NCBI GenBank assembly: GCA_038373885.1
Contig: JAWZYV010019913.1
Span: 1,414,001-1,478,000 of the forward strand
Reading direction: 5' to 3'
Origin: Cheiracanthium punctorium
Taxonomy: Eukaryota; Arthropoda; Arachnida; Araneae; Cheiracanthiidae
Length of the DNA: 64,000 bases
Shown: one piece after another, positions 1 through 9,974 of the stretch
How positions within the stretch are numbered: position 1 is the stretch's first letter
How the letters are laid out: each line of letters starts with the position of its first letter
Notes under the pieces: model-generated
What the model saw: only the letters and a program-made list of their open reading frames with translations
The model's database searches: none
Told to the model about the DNA's origin: nothing
Made by a program: the position numbers and the translations under genes

Positions 1-715
1 TTAGCGACTCTACATTCAGCATTATGAATCGGAATTTCGGGCAAATAACTTTTTACCTTACAATATGTATAATATTTCTATTCCGAGAAATTCAATTCCG
101 TCACAAAATTGTCGGCATTCTTCAGAATCATCATGCTTAAGCCTGTTTTGTTAAAGGACGTTTCTGATCATAGAATATCCTCATTTAGAAATATTTATTT
201 TAAAGATTCTTAAAAATTAGCAAAAAACAGTATTAATAGCTTAAACTCTCCAGGGATAATTTTTCTGAAACTACAGGATTAATTTTTTAAAAGTGTTTTG
301 TTTATTTTAATCAAAATTGAATGAAAAAGTGCTTTGTTGATTTAACCTTATTATTTTGTCACATCAGTCAAATATTTACTCTACATCCCGGCGTATAACG
401 CACTCTGGCGTATAACTAGCATTAACTGGCGTAAAATTTAGAATATGCCAACCAATTTATTTTCATTTTATATTCTGCATTTTATGTTTGGTGTATAACA
501 CGCAAGCGCAAAAGTGAAGTTATTTTTTGCAGTTGAAAGTGCGTGTCGAGATACACACGATAGTTACTTTTAAAGTATTATTTTGTTTACCTAACCAAAT
601 ATTTAATCCATGTAATTGCTTTTAACAAAATGTTTTCATAAATGAACAAACATATATATATTTCAGTTGTTCCAGTAGTTACATATATATGCTATATACA
701 TATAATATTACTTTT
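1..715. other. AT-rich non-coding stretch
   Basis: No coding frame or RNA gene is recognised. The one notable point is three close copies of GGCGTATAA between about 372 and 435, followed by a related GGTGTATAACACGC near 490. These resemble the sub-terminal boxes of pogo-like elements elsewhere in the window, but I could not pair them into terminal inverted repeats. The stretch ends in TATA-rich simple sequence just before the R1 repeat. Confidence 0.4.
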
Positions 716-1212
716 TACTTTCCGAACATGTACCTTGTAAGGAAAGTATTGTAATCATGAAAAAATTCGACTTCGAGATTTTGGTGTATTTACACGTTTT
801 GAGGTCTTCTTAATTCATTTATGCTATTTTTACGAGATGTATGTATGTATGTATGTGTGTGTGTGTATATATGTGTGTGTGTTTGTGTGTATGTGAGTGA
901 ACACGATAGCTCCTAAACGGGCCATTCGATTGAGCTCATATTCGGTATATATGTTAAAAACCACCGTTGCAAGACCGGTATTGATTTTGGTGTGTATAGG
1001 ACTTATAGTTTTTCTACAGGGCTACGACAAAGATTTCTTTTACATTATGGTCTATGGGGGGAAATTCTTGAAGGTGCGCTAGCGTTTAAACGGTAAATTC
1101 GATTTAGTTTCAGTTTGGTTTATGTTTGAATTATTCATTGATTAAAATTTATTTAAATGCTTGGTAATCATCTTAATCGTAAGTGCTCGGAAAGTCGAGT
1201 GGAGTCACTCCA
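716..1212 (+). repeat. Interspersed repeat R1, copy 1
   Basis: A repeat of about 500 bp that recurs in reverse orientation at 51739-52612. It opens with a stem (TACTTTCC ... GGAAAGTA, 716-748) and continues through an AAAAAATTCGACTTCGAGAT box. Next comes a GT/ATGT microsatellite, then the box GTTTTTCTACAGGGCTACG...ACATTATGGTCTATGGG at about 1009-1056. It closes with TCGGAAAGTCGAGTGGAGTC followed by ACTCCA, whose last part can fold (GGAGT/ACTCC). Both ends and the internal order match the second copy. A 61-codon open frame inside it is not supported as a gene. The class is unknown: it could be a non-autonomous element or the tail of a larger one. Only the recurrence is certain. Confidence 0.75.
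838..893. repeat. ATGT/GT microsatellite inside R1
   Basis: Runs of (ATGT)n then (GT)n with short TA interruptions. The corresponding position in the second R1 copy holds a shorter TATGTATGA stretch, so the microsatellite probably expanded from a seed in the element itself. Confidence 0.85.
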
Positions 1213-1360
1213 GATTTTTTAGAAGGCGAGAAAATAAATGCATACTATCCAAACATATTAAAGAGATATATAAACTTATGCCATGATTCAAGAATTGAGT
1301 TGACTTGTAATGCTGTATATTCAATTATTAAAACTGTTTGTTATAAGAAAAAATACAATA

Positions 1361-1779
1361 CAGTAGAACTCTAATCATCCGAACTCCGACTATCCGAATC
1401 ACTTTCAGAACTTTAGTAAAAACAATAAGACTTAAACGTACTGGGATTCGCATGTCTAGCGCGATTTTGTCTTTCCTTCTGCAAAATCTGTAGACGCAGC
1501 ACAAGCAATTACTTTCATTTATAGTACGGTCCATACATACTGTGCTAATGTACAGCACTTATAATTATGCTTAGCAGGTAAACGTATTGTCTTTTCATTT
1601 AATTAATTAAAAGCTCTTTTCCTTTAAAAACATTTTTTTTCTGATTATCAGCACACACACGGTAATTAACTGAAATGTCTACAAGACGCTTTTTTTTCGG
1701 AAAAAATCCATTTATCCGAATTCTTGATTTTCTGAATGGTGTGCGGTCCCAATTGATTCGGATAATTGGGGTTCAACAG
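1361..1779. mobile_element. pogo/Tigger-like MITE (419 bp)
   Basis: The left end CAGTAGAACTCTAATCATCC and the right end read on the minus strand (CTGTTGAACCCCAATTATCC) are imperfect terminal inverted repeats. Both continue into the CCGAATC box. A TA dinucleotide flanks each side (1359-1360 and 1780-1781), as expected for the Tc1/mariner/pogo superfamily. CAGT(A/T)GAACC ends are typical of pogo/Tigger relatives. The interior has no transposase, so this is a non-autonomous deletion derivative. Open frames of 75-76 codons overlap it on both strands and are judged accidental. Confidence 0.65.
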
Positions 1780-1781
1780 TA

Positions 1782-2369
1782 TATGTTTTTGGTTATCATT
1801 TCATTGTATACCACCATATCCATATATTTCACTCTGCAACCTACATTCGGTAGAAAAAAGGCACCTTTTGTAAGGAAATGGACTGTTCTTTTCTTTCTTT
1901 AAACACTTGTTTTAAGAAGGTTGAAAAAATTTCAGTGTAACATAACGCTTTTTATTTTTCAAAACGCATATCCTATTCATGTTTTTAGATGCTCCTTCCT
2001 CTTTTAGCATAAAAATAACACTTTTGAAATATCCCGTAGAAAAAATTCCTATTAACAAGATGTTTTCCATACACTAATGAGGTGAAGTAAAAAATTTGAT
2101 AATTTTATTCCAAAAAGTGTCAGATATTTAAAGATAAATAGAGACTTAAGCCACTTTTCAATGGTTCTCGAAGGGAAAAAAAATTACATCGAATTATTGC
2201 ATTTCTGGGGTCAAACACAAATTGCGAAAGAAAATATTTTTTTTTCTATTCTAGCAATAAACATTTACATTAAAATTGATGTATAGTCCCCAATCATCTT
2301 TGTTTAAATAAATCTCTGAGACTTTTATAAAGAAAGAGTGACATTTCGTACATCCCCTTTTTATTGCAT
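1782..2369. other. AT-rich non-coding stretch
   Basis: Nothing recognised. Composition is T-rich with several short A and T runs and no convincing open frame or paired repeat. Confidence 0.4.
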
Positions 2370-2584
2370 GGGGCACATTTTTTCTAATTAGGAATTCTTT
2401 TGTACGGGGGTCGTATACTACCAATTTAAAAGTTGATATATTGAAAATTAACGAGAGGATTTTTTCCTTAACGCAGTCTTTTTTCCAACTTCATTTTGAA
2501 CATTTTTTTTTCATTTTACATTGGACCAGTTATCTCAAAGAGATAAAGAAATAAATTTTGCTACCAACTTTTCGAGACACCCTG
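2370..2584 (+). mobile_element. Fragment of a CAGGGTGTCCC-type MITE
   Basis: The right end reads, on the minus strand, CAGGGTGTCTCGAAAAGTTG, and is followed outward by TA (2585-2586). The internal sequence (GATTTTTTCC, CATTTTGAACAT, CATTTTACATTG, AGATAAA.AAATAAAT) follows the same order as the element at 22106-22373. The shared part starts near the GGGCACATTTTTTCTAATTAG block. The matching left terminus is not visible here, so this copy looks 5'-truncated or too diverged to read. Confidence 0.55.
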
Positions 2585-2781
2585 TATACAGAAATGAAAG
2601 TATATGGCTATATTTCTAAACCGTTTAAAGATATTAGCAAGCACAATTTACAAAAATATAAGTTTATAACCAATATACTTTACAAAGGAAAACAAAACAA
2701 TTTTTAATGTGTTAGTTAAATAAATATTGTTTCAGAATAAGCCTGCTAATTACTGGGTTCGTCTTTCTAAAGTCCAGTTGG

Positions 2782-3321
2782 TGTAGAAAGTTCTAGAAAA
2801 GGGTCCACTTATCAGGATGAAACACAAACTTTATTGCTTCTAGAGCTGCGTCGAACAATCAGCTGTACTAAATTCACAGGCACTAACGGATAGTAGCTCG
2901 TTTAAAACAGTCCACTCAGTACCGAAGCTTGCACAAATTCTGTAATTCTCATACAAAATAAAACACTTCCAAAGGCAAAATTCAGTCGAAATATACGAGG
3001 GCTAATACTAACAGTCCCTAAAACTCAACAATGAAGAGTTTATGCACAGCACTTAAAAATCAGCTTCGGAAAGCAAACCAAAATACCGCTTCTATAGAGT
3101 CAATTCAAAGCTTAACGCAGCAAACTCACTCGACGAGAGCTCGATGAACACTGATTCAAATTGTGCTAGCCCGCTGCTTTTATATGTTTCTCATAAACTA
3201 CAAGGAGCTTCTAGAAGAATGTATCTCTCGACGATTCCAAATAAAGCGGGAATTGTAATTACGCCATAGAAGAAAAATATTAGGCTATTATGCATGTTAA
3301 TGCAGAAAATCTAACTTTACA
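2782..3321 (-). mobile_element. Possible solo LTR on the minus strand
   Basis: Read on the minus strand, the block starts TGTAAAG and ends TTCTACA (TG...CA). It contains a TATA box (ATATAAAAGC, 3177-3186), an arthropod-type initiator TCAGTG about 33 bp downstream (near 3147), and AATAAA (2830-2835). This order of promoter then polyadenylation signal, within about 540 bp and without an open frame, is what an LTR looks like. No flanking target duplication or internal retroelement sequence was found, so the exact ends are inferred. An alternative is a small non-coding transcription unit. Confidence 0.4.
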
Positions 3322-3330
3322 AGCCCCATT

Positions 3331-3420
3331 GATAAAAATGCGCCAAATGACCAAAATGTCGCCAATCTTGGCGACTTTTGGCAAAATATCGCCAAATTTG
3401 GCGCCAAAATAAGTCCCCAA
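3331..3420. repeat. Cluster of GCGCCAAA palindromes
   Basis: Short palindromes lie side by side: GTCGCCAA-TC-TTGGCGAC near 3357-3375, CGCCAAATTTGGCG near 3391-3404, and TTTGGCGCCAAA immediately overlapping it. The same vocabulary returns at 8530-8565 and 8843-8873. TTTGGCGC is the textbook E2F/DP half-site, but a repeat-derived origin is equally possible. No promoter is evident beside it. Confidence 0.6.
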
Positions 3421-3797
3421 AAGTGCAGTTACCGAAGGCTTACGACCAATAGAACGACTGCTTTAGAAATCAATAGGGAAACCCAAACCTCCGTATCTCT
3501 GGTTCTAGTTGACCGATTTTGATGCCACAAAAAGCAAATTTTAACTATTAGAAGTGTAGAATACGAATTTTGAACTACTTTAAACCCCAGAACAGCGGGT
3601 TGCCCCGAAAATTCGTAACAATAGTTAACTTACCGTGCTTTTTAAAGCTGTTTTTTAGAAAAGATAACCAAAAAAATCAAAACATAGTTAAACAACCTTA
3701 GTAATGTCATCTAATTTATTTTTTAAGCCAGCTGGTCGTAATTCAAAAGTTTTCTTTTCAAAAATAAACATTCACTTAGATTGGGATTCCAGAATTT

Positions 3798-4025
3798 CCG
3801 CCCAAGTGGTGTAGTGGCTTGAGAAAAATTCTATCACGCCTTAGGTCTGGGTTCGAATCCCAGCTTGGGCATGGATGTTAACTTGTCCTACCCTTCATAC
3901 TTGGGTAACGCTGGCCGCCCACTGGGTGTTCCCATAATAAAATTGCCACAATACCTACGGGTAGTTGTAGTGGACAAAGCCTAATCGGCAAGTGCCCGTC
4001 CGTTGAAAAAAAGAAAACGAAAAAA
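3798..4025 (+). mobile_element. tRNA-derived SINE, copy 1
   Basis: A tRNA-like head with an A-box-like TGGTGTAGTGG (3807-3817) and a perfect B box GGTTCGAATCC (3850-3860) forms an internal RNA polymerase III promoter. It is followed by a non-tRNA body (GTAACGCTGG, CCATAATAAA, CGGCAAGTG) and an A-rich tail (AAAAAAAGAAAACGAAAAAA). The same head, body and tail recur at 49480-49700 with roughly two-thirds identity by eye. The first bases (CCGCCCAAG) pair poorly with CTTGGGC, so it is not a functional tRNA gene. No clear target-site duplication is visible. Confidence 0.8.
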
Positions 4026-4451
4026 GGACTGCAGAAGTAAACCATTTATCGATTTGCATTCAACACTGTGCTAAGAATACTTTGATATCCCGAAGCTTAC
4101 AGCTGTTGTTTACCTGAGGCAAAAGGGAATCGGAATGTTTGGATCTCTATGCTTTGGACCCATAGAGATAGTAACTGCTGGAGAAAACATACCTGGGCTT
4201 CGACTGTGACAAAAATTAACGGTAGTCAGGGGCGGAACAGTCAGATATCACAGCGTCCCGGTACGGATGCCCAGGTACTTTTTCTTTACGGAAATGTGGA
4301 ACTCATCGAGCGTAATTGCTTATGGGCGATTAGCCTAAAAGAGGGGATCTGTCTTTGGGACGCTGCGACAGCTCGTTACTCCATCCTTGATTTCCGTTTA
4401 CTTTTGTCGCAGTTGAAGCATGCATGCTTTAAAAAAAAAGAACAAAATTCA
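4026..4451. other. Non-coding stretch with a 105-codon open frame
   Basis: The frame 4149-4466 (+) gives a 105-residue protein with no recognised domain, ending in a lysine/glutamate-rich tail from an A-run. GC is a little higher than the surroundings. I see no support for a real gene. Confidence 0.3.
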
Positions 4452-4512
4452 CTCCGAAGGAACTAAAATAGCTGCGAAAGACTCCTTCGGAGCTATTTTA
4501 GTTCTTTCGGAG
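4452..4512. repeat. 22-bp inverted repeat (hairpin)
   Basis: The arms CTCCGAAGGAACTAAAATAG+CT (4452-4473) and its near-perfect complement (4491-4512, one mismatch) are separated by 17 bases. A second CTCCTTCGGAGCTA and a further CGGAGCTAATTTAGCTC overlap the right arm, giving a small nest of palindromes. It may be a remnant of a foldback element. Confidence 0.8.
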
Positions 4513-7500
4513 CTAATTTAGCTCTTGTTTTAAGCGTGTAGCAATGTCGTCTGTAATAGTAAATATCCCTAGCTCTCTGTTTTCACCTATAGAAGGTATG
4601 CACGGGTAGAAAGGAAATGCGTATGGGAATTCTATACACTGGTCCATGGTCTTGGGAGGGAGCAATATAGATTTTCCTTCAAGCGGGTGGTAATTGTTGA
4701 AGATATGTGGAAATAAATTAAATATATTTTATTTGCTTAGTGGAATTATAGTCTGTTAAAACTTTATTTTCATTAATCTCAAGTATTTGTAAAAACATTT
4801 AAAGTTCACTTAAAGCTTCCCTTTCCCCAAAAACTTTTTCCAACCATCCTCACCATAGTCCTAACATTATTTTTGTGGTTTGTTATTATGGAGAACTGTG
4901 ATAAATAACAGATTTATATTATATTTTATGTATATGCCTGTTTCCTTTACACACAAAAGCTCTTAAATTAATTACATGTACCTTTTAAAATACAGTCTTG
5001 GAAATATTTAAAATAAGTTAAACAGGGTGTAAAAATAAAGCCAATACTATTTAAAGTCAAAGATAAACTATTTCTAAGTTACTTTTAATCATTATATTAA
5101 GTTAAAATAGTGTTTAATTATCATAATAGGATAACCAGCTTCACCATCTGACATACTGTAAATGTAAAGAAACCAACTAGTTACCACTTAACTATAACTA
5201 AATTTATTAAATCTATTACATTGGCTGGAAGCAGTGTAACATCATCCTTGATGTGCCACCTCAAATATATGAAACAAGAAACGATTTGTTTTTCTTTCCA
5301 GGTCTAGAAAATATGCAAATTTGAGCTTGTGAAGCATAGGCGGGGTAGTATGAAAGGAGGTGCTAGTTAGTTCTGGTTGCCTAGCAGAAGAATTCAGTGC
5401 ATATGTATATTGCAGCTTGCCTGAAGATGGCAATGAGAGGCTGGGCTTTGGAATTTTATTTCTTAGAAGCTCTTTTAGTAATGAATAGTTACTTGTAGCC
5501 ATTTTTTAAATGCCAGTAAATGTTAAGCTTTGAAATAGATAAAAGTCACTTTTCTTCCCTCCTTTCAGGCTGCTGTGCTTATGCTGTAATATAAAAGAAT
5601 TCTTTTTTTTTTTGTATTTCTGTCAGTTTTAACTGTGGATGAACTTTTTCTTTCTGAATAAACTGTTCAAGAAATTGTTTTCATTTTTGATCTACGATAT
5701 ACCTCTGAATTTCCCAGCAAGCGAAAATTTAAAGTGATATGAAGTGAAAGTAATAAGTGAAGTGTAATTTGATAAGGATTGTGCTGTGCTACCCCAACAG
5801 TATTAGAGGCCCTTTCGCTGGTAGCGTCGAGGTTGGTTTCACGGAGTAACTATCATTTATCACTAATGAACATGAAAGTGCGCCAAGAAACACAGTGCCT
5901 TATTCTGGTTAACTCCAGGTGACACGCGAAAATCTCGAGACCTCCCTACAAAGGAAAACACAGGGATTGCCTTCCTATTGAATTCTGTGTTTTGTCCCGG
6001 AAAGGAAGAGGAGCGAAAGATAGCGTTATGTTAGTGTAATTTGTTTATGTAGTTGGTACGAACTAAAATGAAGACATTCCCACTTGAAAAATAGGTGCTG
6101 AGAAGAGAGAATTCCTAGAAAACTTCATTCTCTCCACCTGCGCCCATGCGATACAGAATGAATGGATATCCGAAGAACAAAAAATACGTTCAACAAAATT
6201 CTTACTTGAAGAGAAATAGACTACTTTACTTGTGTTTCATATCTCCAAGGAATAAATAAAAAGGAATGTGATTATGGTAAAGGTACGCTTGGGCGATCTG
6301 CCAAGGATGGGGAGGGGTATGCCTTCGTAATGAAAGTGTAGCATTAAAATAACCTAAGAAAATTCGGCAATCTCTGTAGAGTTATACAATATTTCACTGA
6401 AAAATCTTTCTTCAAAAAGCATGTGCTGAATATCTCAACTTAAACATCATAGTGAAATCAGTAATGAACAGTCACTAAGGAATATTTTCCTCTGTATTTT
6501 ATAGCAGAAGATTTTCAAAAAAGTTTCAAATGGAGAGGAGAAATTTTTATGTGAAATATGTTATCAGATAGTTATTCTCTATTTTCTGATTAGTTTGATT
6601 GAATGTTTCACCTGTTCATTCTCAGAATTGAAACTTCCAAAATTGCAGATTCCCCTTTGCTGACCAGCATTTCTTCAAACAATAAATCTTTCAATGTTCC
6701 ATTTGAACCCAAGCTCCGTTCAAGCACAAAGTTAGTCACAGAAGAGGGATCTGCATACCTACAGTTTTCCATGATGAAATCGAACTGGCTGAACCTCAGT
6801 TTAGTTTTGGAATAAACTCCCTAAGAGCCAAATACGTTTTTTAGGTTCAAGTGTGTTCTGGTAGCTCCATGAAAAAGCCACTGACTTTGACAGTTATTTA
6901 TCAGCGTTAACCTGGGAATTTTTCAGAGAGATAATAAGGATTAAGAAAGAACATAAAGATTCGTTACTTTTCAAAATGTAGTTAGAGTATCACCCTAGAA
7001 GAGGTATTTCTCGTTTCTACACTTCTCTTCACTTTACAGATCAATCCAGAAAGACTGACATTGAACTATAACCATCTCCACAAAACAAAACACATGTCTT
7101 TACCAATCCTGACTTATGAATCATCACTCAATTGGGAAGCTTGATTCCTGCCCAACGGGCTTTCGCGTACCTTTATAAATATATCTGGTAAAATTAAAAT
7201 CAGTGAAGTATAATAGAAATACTGCTCATATGAAGGGTGGCAATTGCATATTCAGAAGAGAGATTAGGTAGTTTCAGCCCCTAAAGGACATTGCTTTAGG
7301 GGAAAGATTTGCACTATTGCACAATTTGTTTAAATCAAATAAGCTGTTTTATTAAATTAGCCCCTGCAAATGTTATTCAAGATAATATATATGTATATAT
7401 ATGTACACATATATATATATATTCAAACGATGGACGGAGCATTTCATCTTCTTAAGCGAAAACATTATCAGTAAAAAGTATATCAGTGTCAAAAACATGA

Positions 7501-7723
7501 ATTTTAAGTATCACTAACATGTGCTATTTGTCAATTTTAAACCATTTAGTTTAGAAACTATTTCTAGTTTAATATCAGTTTTATCCTCTGGCACAGTATC
7601 CCCTTAAAAATCCAACTGCTAAACCTTTTAACCCTAAAAGATAGCCCATACGGATCGTTGAGTTTCTGAACGCTCCCTATATATATATTTTCCACAAATT
7701 TTCAATATTTAATAAAATACTTT
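4513..7723. other. 3.2 kb without recognised genes
   Basis: AT-rich DNA with short open frames only. The most coding-like is 5242-5502 (-): 86 codons, ATG in good context (AAAAATGGC) and a non-repetitive composition, but no recognised domain. A TA/TG microsatellite lies near 7386-7424. Nothing else can be supported. Confidence 0.4.
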
Positions 7724-8982
7724 TTTATTCATCCATTCAAGTTCAAATACATTTTTTTAAACTTGTAGTGGATGACACTGGATGTTGATACAGTTTTGGT
7801 CCCAATCGGCTGGATAATTTATCTACAGAACCGCCCAAAAGATTCGAAATATATTACGCTCTATGGGCCGAAATTTATTAAATTCGCATACCTCAAAAAC
7901 TATTAGAATTAGAATGTTAAAACTTTATATTCAAGATCGTTGTAACGTCTAGTTGTGCACCTCCCCTTTGGGTCCCATTCGACTGGCTAGTTTATCTACA
8001 GGGCCGCCCAAAATATTTTAAATAACATTACGCTCTATGGGCAGAAATTCATTAAAGCGAATTTTAGAGGTATTAGGATAGTTCAAACGACAGAGAAGTG
8101 ATATATGCTGTTTGTTGACGCCTAGCAACGATCAATTATAACGTTATAATTGTTAATTCATAATGCCGTTGTGGCAACACTGGTTTTAAATATAAAAGAT
8201 TGAATTTCGACACAATTCGGTGCAATTAACCAACGTCTCATTTCGGAGCGTAAACTGTTAAAATGTCGTTAGTAAATTTCGTTTATACTTTAATAGTAGT
8301 TGTTGTAATTTAAATACAGTCCACAAATCGGCCAAAACACTGTTAAAGGTTACAAAATGAATTTTTCCATTGAAAAAAGTGTTTTTATCATTTATATAAT
8401 TCTGCTACAGGAACACTCAAAAGATTTCCAACACATTACGGTCAATGGCAGTTTCAGGGATATTCAACCATTTCAAGCACAATACCGTACTACCATATGG
8501 TCCAACCACCGACACGTACCTCCCTCAAGAATTGCGCCAAAAGTCGCCAAGTTTAGAGACTTTTGGTGTACATGTGCATCTATTTAACTCTCAAATCTCA
8601 AAATGTATTAGTCGTAGAATGTTCGAATTTCATAAGATTGTTGTAACATCTAGTTGTGCATTTCGATTTTAGGTTCCAATTTACTGGAGAGTTTATTTAC
8701 AGGACCACCCAAAAGAATTTCAATACATTAATGTCTATGGACATCTACAATATATGACATCTGTAGTCAGTCATTGTTTGGTCCACGCCCAAAATCTCGC
8801 CATTTGTCATCGATCTTCGCGAGATTTGCCAAGAGTTGCGCCATTATTTTTGGCGAGTTGCGCCAAAAATAATTTCGCATTTCTCTAAAACTTTTAACCA
8901 TAGAATATTGAAATTTATTCATCCACTCAAGTTCTAATACATTTTTTAAACTTTTAGTGGATGACACTTGATGTTATTACAG
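7724..8982 (+). repeat. R1-related repeat mosaic bounded by 70-bp direct repeats
   Basis: A 70-bp sequence beginning TTTATTCATCCATTCAAG (7724-7793) recurs with few differences at 8914-8982. Between them, the box 'TCTACAGG(A/G)CC(A/G)CCCAAAAGAT...CATTACG(G/C)TCTATGGG' appears four times (about 7818, 7992, 8403 and 8692), and GTTGTAAC(G/A)TCTAGTTGTGCA appears twice (about 7942 and 8640). The box is the one seen inside R1 (1009-1056). Palindromes of the GCGCCAAAA type lie at 8530-8565 and 8843-8873. The layout suggests repeated partial duplication of an R1-like element. Open frames of 66-77 codons within it are not supported. Confidence 0.7.
8843..8873. repeat. 13-bp perfect hairpin, ATTATTTTTGGCG/CGCCAAAAATAAT
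   Basis: Arms at 8843-8855 and 8861-8873 with a 5-base spacer. It contains the TTTGGCG half-site also seen at 3391-3412. Confidence 0.85.
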
Positions 8983-9974
8983 ATTTTCCATATATTAATT
9001 CATTAAATTAATTTAATTGATTAATTTAATAAAAAGTAACTAAAATAAAATTTTTCTTTGTTGACCTGAGTAGGAATTGACTTACTTTAATTTAATTTAA
9101 TTTAATATTTTAATTCTATTTCGTGTTTTAAATAAATCCAACTTAGTTTGCCGGTGCAGAACCGTCATCTCTCCAATTACCACTATGCCGATGCAAACGC
9201 TGAACTTTTGCAACCGGTGTGGGCCCGTCGCCTATCCGACAGGGCTGTGTTTACTGGGAACTGAAAGACACGTTACACACATTCGATTGAGCTGAAAATT
9301 TTCACTTAATTATACTTTGGTCATCAATGAAGAATGGGTGGGGAATTTAGGAAATCTGTACTTTCAAAAATGCTCTACAAATAAGGGCCGCCTACATATA
9401 TAGATAAATTGTAAGAGAAAATAGAACAGTGATTTTTTTTCAAAATATTCACTTGTTTTTTTATTGCTAATTACATTTTTTGGAAGGAAGGGATTACATA
9501 TTTACTTTTGATAAAAATTATATGATTAATTTAAAATCTTGCATATCTCAGAAAACAATTGTGAATTAAATTTCGTTAGATATTTTTATTTAACTTTAGG
9601 GCATGCCAATCAAAAAAGTATAAATTTTAATGGAAGAAGTATGTGCATACATTTTAAACTCATCCAATTAGCGTATAAACTAAAATACGAAAAAGTTTAA
9701 CAAGATTTTAATGAAATGTTTAATTATAATTTTCTTAAAGGAAAAAATAAAATAAAATTCTGCAATTTTCTGACTTATTTTTAAAATATGAGACCTTATT
9801 AATTTCTGATTGAAAAATGTTTTGCAAAGATTGTGTTTGTTGTAAATGATCTTCAATCATTTTTTAGTTTCTGAAGTTAAGAATAAACGTCACTGAATTG
9901 CCAAAGGCGTTATAATCGTGTCATGCTAATCTTATTATGTTAATCAAAAAATGACAAACGCTTTTATTTATATT
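8983..9974. other. AT-rich stretch
   Basis: Contains a short (TTTAA)n run near 9087-9107 and a more GC-rich island at about 9150-9260 with no open frame of note. The rest is AT-rich with no recognised feature. Confidence 0.4.

Noticed and set aside
3798..3870. A functional tRNA gene
   Set aside because: The A and B boxes are present but the acceptor and other stems do not pair well, and the sequence continues into a SINE body and A-rich tail repeated at 49480.
4149..4466. 105-codon plus-strand frame
   Set aside because: No recognised domain; its end is formed by an A-run and the following palindrome.
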